From contig NZ_MDGK01000063.1 in assembly GCF_001870465.1 (NCBI RefSeq), positions 47,745-111,744 on the forward strand: DNA of 64,000 nucleotides. The letters are read 5' to 3'. The notes below the pieces were generated by a model. That model was not told where the DNA came from. It searched no databases and saw only the letters and a program-made list of their open reading frames with translations. The translations under genes were made by a program, and so were the position numbers. Source of the stretch: Pseudomonas extremorientalis (lineage in GTDB: Bacteria; Pseudomonadota; Gammaproteobacteria; Pseudomonadales; Pseudomonadaceae). The stretch's first letter is position 1. Each line of letters begins with the position of its first letter. Below are positions 59,786 through 64,000 of this stretch, piece after piece.

Positions 59786-62248
59786 TTGATTCGTCTGCTG
59801 AAGTTTTTCGGGTACTCCATTGTCGCCATCGTTTGCGGGCTGCTGCTCGTGCTCAGCGGGGCCTACCTCTACCTTAGTCCGGGTTTGCCCTCCGTAGAGG
59901 CCCTCAGAAGTATCCAGTTGCAGATTCCTTTGCGGGTCTACAGCAGCGATGAAAAACTGATCGCGGAGTTCGGCGAAATGCGCCGCACACCGATCCGTTT
60001 TGCCGATATTCCACCCAATTTCATCAGCGCCCTGCTCTCGGCCGAAGACGATAATTTTGCCAACCACTATGGCGTCGACCCCAGCAGCCTGGTGCGTGCG
60101 GCCACGCAATTGGTAAAAAGCGGACACATTCAATCCGGCGGCAGCACCATCACCATGCAGGTGGCGAAGAACTTCTTCCTGACCAGCGAGCGCAGCTTTT
60201 CGCGCAAGGCCACCGAGATCCTCCTGGCGCTGCAAATCGAACGCCAGTTGACCAAGGATGAGATCCTTGAGCTGTACGTGAACAAGATCTACCTGGGCAA
60301 CCGCGCCTACGGGATCGAGGCGGCCTCGCAGGTCTACTATGGCAAGTCCATCCGTGACGCCAGCCTGGCGCAGATGGCCATGATCGCCGGCCTGCCCAAG
60401 GCGCCCTCACGCTTCAACCCACTGGCCAACCCAGCGCGCAGCAAAGAGCGCCGCGACTGGATCCTGGGGCGCATGTACAAGCTGGGCAAGATCGACCAGG
60501 CCGCTTACGAAAGCGCCATCGCCGAGCCGTTGAATGCCAGCTACCACGTGCCGACGCCGGAAGTGAACGCCCCTTACATCGCCGAAATGGCGCGCGCCGA
60601 GATGGTCGGCCGCTACGGCAGCGAGGCGTATACCGAAGGTTTCCGCGTGACCACCACCGTGCCGAGCGACTTGCAGGATATCGCCAATAATTCGGTGCAT
60701 TCCGGCCTGATCACCTATGACCAGCGTCACGGCTACCGTGGCCCCGAATCACGCCTGCCGGGCAAGACCCTGAGCGCATGGACCACCGAGCTGGGCAAAC
60801 AGCGTGCGATCAGCGGCCTGGAGCCGGCCATCGTCACCCAGGTGAAAAAAGATGGCGTGCAGGTCCTGACCCGCACCGGCGAAGCCCATGTGGCATGGGA
60901 CAGCATGAAGTGGGCGCGCCCGTTCCTGAACACCAACAGCATGGGCCCGATGCCCAAGCAACCGTCGGACGTGGCGCAGGTGGGCGATTTGATCCGCGTA
61001 CAACGCCAGAAGGACGACAGCCTCAAGTTCAGCCAGGTGCCGCTGGCCCAGGGCGCACTGGTGTCGCTGGACCCGCAGAACGGTGCAATCCGTGCCCTGG
61101 TCGGTGGCTTCGCGTTCGAGCAGAGCAACTACAACCGCGCGACCCAGGCCAAACGCCAACCGGGCTCGAGCTTCAAGCCGTTCATCTACAGCGCCGCGCT
61201 GGACAACGGCTACACCGCCGCCAGCCTGGTCAACGATGCACCCATCGTGTTTGTCGACGAGTACCTGGACAAGGTCTGGCGCCCGAAGAACGACACCAAC
61301 ACCTTCCTTGGCCCGATCCGCATCCGCGAAGCGCTGTACAAGTCGCGTAACCTGGTGTCGATCCGCTTGCTGCAGGCAATGGGCGTGAGCAAGACCATCG
61401 ATTACATGACGCGCTTCGGTTTCGCCAAGTCAGACCTGCCGCCCAACCTGTCCCTCGCCCTGGGCACCGCGACCCTCACACCGATGGAAATCGCCACCGG
61501 CTGGAGCACCTTTGCCAACGGCGGCTACAAGATCACACCGTACCTGATCGACAAGATCGAAAGCCGCAACGGCGACACCCTGTTCACCGCCAACCCACCA
61601 CGCGTGCCCGGTGACGTGGTCAACGGCGTGGCAGCGACGGATGGCCTGGCAGCGCCAAGCAATGGCGGCATCACCATCGAGCCGACCCCAGGCACGACGC
61701 AGGCCGCCAACGGTACCCCGGCGGAGCCACAGGCGCCGGCAGTTGCCGAGCGTATTGTCGATGGCCGTACCACTTATATTCTCAACAGCATCCTGGAAGA
61801 TGTGATCAAGAAGGGGACCGGCCGCCGCGCCCTGGCGCTGAACCGGCCAGACATCGCCGGCAAGACCGGTACCACCAACGAATCCAAGGACGCCTGGTTC
61901 TCCGGCTACAACGCCGACTACGTGACCACCGTGTGGACCGGCTATGACCAGCCGGAAAGCCTGGGTCGCCGCGAGTTCGGTGGCACCGTCGCACTGCCGA
62001 TCTGGATGAGCTACATGGGCGCAGCTTTGAAGGACAAGCCGCCGCACACCCAGCCGGAGCCGGAAGGCATCCTCAGCCTGCGCATCGACCCGATCAGTGG
62101 CCGTGCGGCCTCGCCAAGCACACCGAATGCGTACTTCGAACTGTTCAAGAGCGAAGACACGCCGCCGTCGGTCAATGAGCTGGGCAATGGCGTTGCACCG
62201 GGTAGCCCGCTGCCGGCGGATGAGGCGGCGCCGATCGATCTGTTCTAG
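59786..62248 (+). CDS. mrcA: Penicillin-binding protein 1A (bifunctional class A)
   Basis: An 820-residue peptidoglycan synthase: membrane anchor near 7-31, a GT51 transglycosylase domain (catalytic Glu in LLSAEDDNFANHYG near residue 87; GGSTITMQVAKNFFL), an OB-like insert, and a transpeptidase domain with SxxK at Ser461-Lys464 (GSSFKPF), SRN at 520-522 and KTG at 693-695. Start is the TTG at 59786. It polymerises and cross-links glycan strands. It is monocistronic, divergent from pilM, as ponA is in P. aeruginosa. Confidence 0.96.
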   Translation: MIRLLKFFGYSIVAIVCGLLLVLSGAYLYLSPGLPSVEALRSIQLQIPLRVYSSDEKLIAEFGEMRRTPIRFADIPPNFISALLSAEDDNFANHYGVDPSSLVRAATQLVKSGHIQSGGSTITMQVAKNFFLTSERSFSRKATEILLALQIERQLTKDEILELYVNKIYLGNRAYGIEAASQVYYGKSIRDASLAQMAMIAGLPKAPSRFNPLANPARSKERRDWILGRMYKLGKIDQAAYESAIAEPLNASYHVPTPEVNAPYIAEMARAEMVGRYGSEAYTEGFRVTTTVPSDLQDIANNSVHSGLITYDQRHGYRGPESRLPGKTLSAWTTELGKQRAISGLEPAIVTQVKKDGVQVLTRTGEAHVAWDSMKWARPFLNTNSMGPMPKQPSDVAQVGDLIRVQRQKDDSLKFSQVPLAQGALVSLDPQNGAIRALVGGFAFEQSNYNRATQAKRQPGSSFKPFIYSAALDNGYTAASLVNDAPIVFVDEYLDKVWRPKNDTNTFLGPIRIREALYKSRNLVSIRLLQAMGVSKTIDYMTRFGFAKSDLPPNLSLALGTATLTPMEIATGWSTFANGGYKITPYLIDKIESRNGDTLFTANPPRVPGDVVNGVAATDGLAAPSNGGITIEPTPGTTQAANGTPAEPQAPAVAERIVDGRTTYILNSILEDVIKKGTGRRALALNRPDIAGKTGTTNESKDAWFSGYNADYVTTVWTGYDQPESLGRREFGGTVALPIWMSYMGAALKDKPPHTQPEPEGILSLRIDPISGRAASPSTPNAYFELFKSEDTPPSVNELGNGVAPGSPLPADEAAPIDLF

Positions 62249-62277
62249 TGAGATTTATGGCCTGAAACAGATTCAAT

Positions 62278-62365
62278 GTGGGAGCGGGCTTGCCCGCGAT
62301 TGCGGTGTGTCAGGCGCCACATGAGCTGATTGATCCATCGCTATCGCGGGCAAGCCCGCTCCCAC
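62278..62365. repeat. REPIN (GTGGGAGCGGGC family)
   Basis: Inverted halves GTGGGAGCGGGCTTGCCCGCGAT and the matching complement ending CAAGCCCGCTCCCAC. It lies 30 bp after mrcA. It supplies the arm type that is also found as the right half of the REPIN inside the LolA-like gene. Confidence 0.9.
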
Positions 62366-62401
62366 ACTTGGGTCTCCACAAGGCCCAAGTGAATCGCCAC
62401 A

Positions 62402-62435
62402 AAAAAGCCCCGACTCGCGAGAGCCGGGGCTTTTT
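62402..62435. terminator. Bidirectional terminator between mrcA and maeB
   Basis: AAAAA-GCCCCG (62402-62412) pairs with CGGGGC-TTTTT (62425-62435) around a loop that contains TCGCGA. A T run follows the stem on both strands, so it serves the convergent genes mrcA and maeB. Confidence 0.9.
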
Positions 62436-62454
62436 GTGGGTGCGCTACAACGGC

Positions 62455-63723
62455 TTAGCCGTTGAACACATCATCCACGCTTTTCAGCGGGTAGTGCTTC
62501 GGATACGGCAGGGTGGCCACGCCGGTCTCGATGGCGGCCTTGGCCACGGCATCGGAGATCAGGGTGATCAGGCGCTTGTCCATTGGTTTCGGGATGATGT
62601 ACTCACGACCGAATTCCAGCTTGGCGCCACCGTAGGCGTCGCACACGTCCTGAGGCACCGGCAGCTTGGCCAGTTCACGCAGGGCATTGGCGGCAGCCAC
62701 TTTCATCTCTTCGTTGATGCGCTTGGCGCGCACATCCAGGGCGCCACGGAAGATGAACGGGAAGCCCAGTACGTTGTTGACCTGGTTCGGGTAGTCCGAA
62801 CGGCCGGTGGCCATGATCACGTCGCTGCGGGTGGCGTGAGCCAGTTCCGGCGAGATCTCCGGGTCCGGGTTGGAGCAGGCGAACACGATCGGGTTGGCCG
62901 CCATGGACTTGAGGCCTTCGGCGCTCAGCAGGTTCGGGCCGGACAGGCCGACGAACACGTCTGCACCGTCGAGGGCGTCAGCCAGGGTGCGCTTGTCGGT
63001 GGCGTGGGCAAACATCGCCTTGTACTGGTTCAGGTCGGTACGCTCGGACTGGACCACACCCTTGCTGTCGACCATGAAGATGTTTTCCAGCTTGGCGCCC
63101 ATGCTCACCAGCAACTTCATGCAGGAGATGGCCGCAGCGCCGGCGCCCAGGCAGACGATCTGCGCGTCAGCCAGGGTCTTGCCGGCGATTTCCAGGGCGT
63201 TGATCATGCCGGCCGCGGTAACGATCGCGGTGCCGTGCTGGTCATCGTGGAATACCGGAATGTCGCACTGTTCGATCAGGGCCTTTTCGATCTCGAAGCA
63301 CTCAGGTGCCTTGATGTCTTCCAGGTTGATGCCACCGAAGGTGATGGAAATGCGCTTGACCGTGTCGATGAAAGCCTGCGGGCTTTCGGAGTCGACTTCG
63401 ATGTCGAAAACGTCGATGCCGGCAAAGCGCTTGAACAGCACGCCCTTGCCTTCCATGACTGGCTTGGAGGCCAATGGACCGAGGTTGCCCAGGCCGAGAA
63501 TCGCGGTGCCATCGGAAATCACTGCAACCAGGTTGCCTTTGCCGGTGTACTTGTACGCCAGTTCGGGGTCGCGGGCGATTTCACGTACGGGCTCGGCAAC
63601 ACCAGGGCTGTAGGCCAGCGACAGGTCGCGGGCGGTGGCAGTGGCCTTGGTGAGCTCTACACTCAGCTTTCCTGGACGAGGATGGGCATGATATTCGAGA
63701 GCGGCAGTTTTCAAATCAGACAT
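62455..63723 (-). CDS. maeB: Malic enzyme (oxaloacetate-decarboxylating), short form
   Basis: A 422-residue malic enzyme: catalytic region YSPGVAEPVREIARDPELAYKYTGKGNLVAVISDGTAILGLGNLG at the N-terminus and an NAD(P) domain (IVCLGAGAAAISCMKLLVSMGAK near residue 180). It converts malate to pyruvate and CO2. Unlike E. coli MaeB (about 760 residues) it lacks the C-terminal phosphotransacetylase-like domain; the short form is usual in Pseudomonas. Cofactor preference is not certain from sequence. Confidence 0.93.
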   Translation of the reverse strand: MSDLKTAALEYHAHPRPGKLSVELTKATATARDLSLAYSPGVAEPVREIARDPELAYKYTGKGNLVAVISDGTAILGLGNLGPLASKPVMEGKGVLFKRFAGIDVFDIEVDSESPQAFIDTVKRISITFGGINLEDIKAPECFEIEKALIEQCDIPVFHDDQHGTAIVTAAGMINALEIAGKTLADAQIVCLGAGAAAISCMKLLVSMGAKLENIFMVDSKGVVQSERTDLNQYKAMFAHATDKRTLADALDGADVFVGLSGPNLLSAEGLKSMAANPIVFACSNPDPEISPELAHATRSDVIMATGRSDYPNQVNNVLGFPFIFRGALDVRAKRINEEMKVAAANALRELAKLPVPQDVCDAYGGAKLEFGREYIIPKPMDKRLITLISDAVAKAAIETGVATLPYPKHYPLKSVDDVFNG

Positions 63724-63904
63724 ATCGGCATTCCGCTTTTACTGTTGGTCGACGGACCGCCGAGGATACGCGTGTCGCAAAGTCCCTACAAGACTGGGTA
63801 GTCACAGGTGTCAAGGCCCCAAAACGCCGTACTTTGGTCTAAGGCCACGGGATACAAGGGGTTAACTGTTCACAATCGAATAAAAAAATGTCTACAATTT
63901 TTTA

Positions 63905-64000
63905 TTAATCAGCCAATTTGAGCATGCTGGGGTCGGTCAGCGGCAGCAACCAACGTGCCTGGCCGTTTTTCCGGCCACCCCGTTTGGATCGATCCTGCAC
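63905..64000 (-). CDS. Partial CDS, C-terminal 31 residues of an unidentified protein
   Basis: On the minus strand an open frame runs from the window edge and ends ...QARWLLPLTDPSMLKLAD at TAA 63905-63907. It is basic at its start (SKRGGRKNG). Codon choice looks coding. By recalled Pseudomonas gene order it may be the protein encoded before maeB, but too little is visible for a function. It is followed by an AT-rich tract (63880-63904) that could hold the maeB promoter. Confidence 0.6.
   Translation of the reverse strand: MQDRSKRGGRKNGQARWLLPLTDPSMLKLAD

Noticed and set aside
11278..62365. CRISPR-like repeats
   Set aside because: The repeated palindromes are dispersed REPINs with inverted arms, not regularly spaced direct repeats, and there are no cas genes.

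Overview
The window looks like a chromosomal segment of a fluorescent Pseudomonas, most likely the P. fluorescens group. The support is a GC-rich sequence with strong G/C third-position bias, many REPIN-type repeats with arms such as GTGGGAGGGGGCTTGCCCCC, and a gene order (metY, acyl-CoA dehydrogenase, nhaP2, mscK, selO, parA-like, hemE, gltDB, damX-like, aroBK, pil, mrcA, maeB) that matches my memory of the Pseudomonas core backbone. No rRNA, tRNA, CRISPR array, prophage or insertion sequence was found.

Positions 1-24759 hold housekeeping and accessory genes. These are rlmJ; metY; a two-gene type VI secretion island (vgrG plus a DUF4123 adaptor, with no effector gene); the divergent proline genes putP/putA, separated by a 460-bp control region with five GTTGCA operators; an acyl-CoA dehydrogenase; zapA and a ZapB-like partner; a chemoreceptor; nhaP2-mscK-selO; a higBA toxin-antitoxin pair with two palindromic operators; trxC; and an orphan ParA-like ATPase.

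Positions 25109-42456 are one 17-kb, 20-gene co-directional aryl polyene (APE) gene cluster, in which 16 of 19 gene junctions overlap. It encodes an ammonia-lyase and an acyl-ACP ligase for the aryl starter, two ACPs, ketosynthases with a chain-length factor, a ketoreductase and two dehydratases for chain building, and a methyltransferase and a flavin halogenase-like protein for tailoring. Two acyltransferases, a glycosyltransferase, a LolA-like carrier, an MMPL transporter and lipoproteins would attach the pigment to lipid and move it to the outer membrane. Unusual points are a ligase-dehydratase fusion, an intact WxWxIP halogenase motif, and a REPIN inserted in frame into the signal-peptide region of the LolA-like gene.

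Positions 42696-64000 return to core genes: a LysR regulator and divergent MFS exporter, hemE, gltBD, then a long minus-strand operon pilM-pilN-pilO/P-pilQ-aroK-aroB-damX-like, followed by mrcA, maeB and the end of one further gene. The pil part is heavily remodelled yet open in frame: PilM has lost its middle, PilO and PilP are fused, and PilQ lacks the AMIN region. Upstream of gltB an intrinsic terminator points in the plus direction with no plus-strand gene before it, which suggests an unannotated small RNA.
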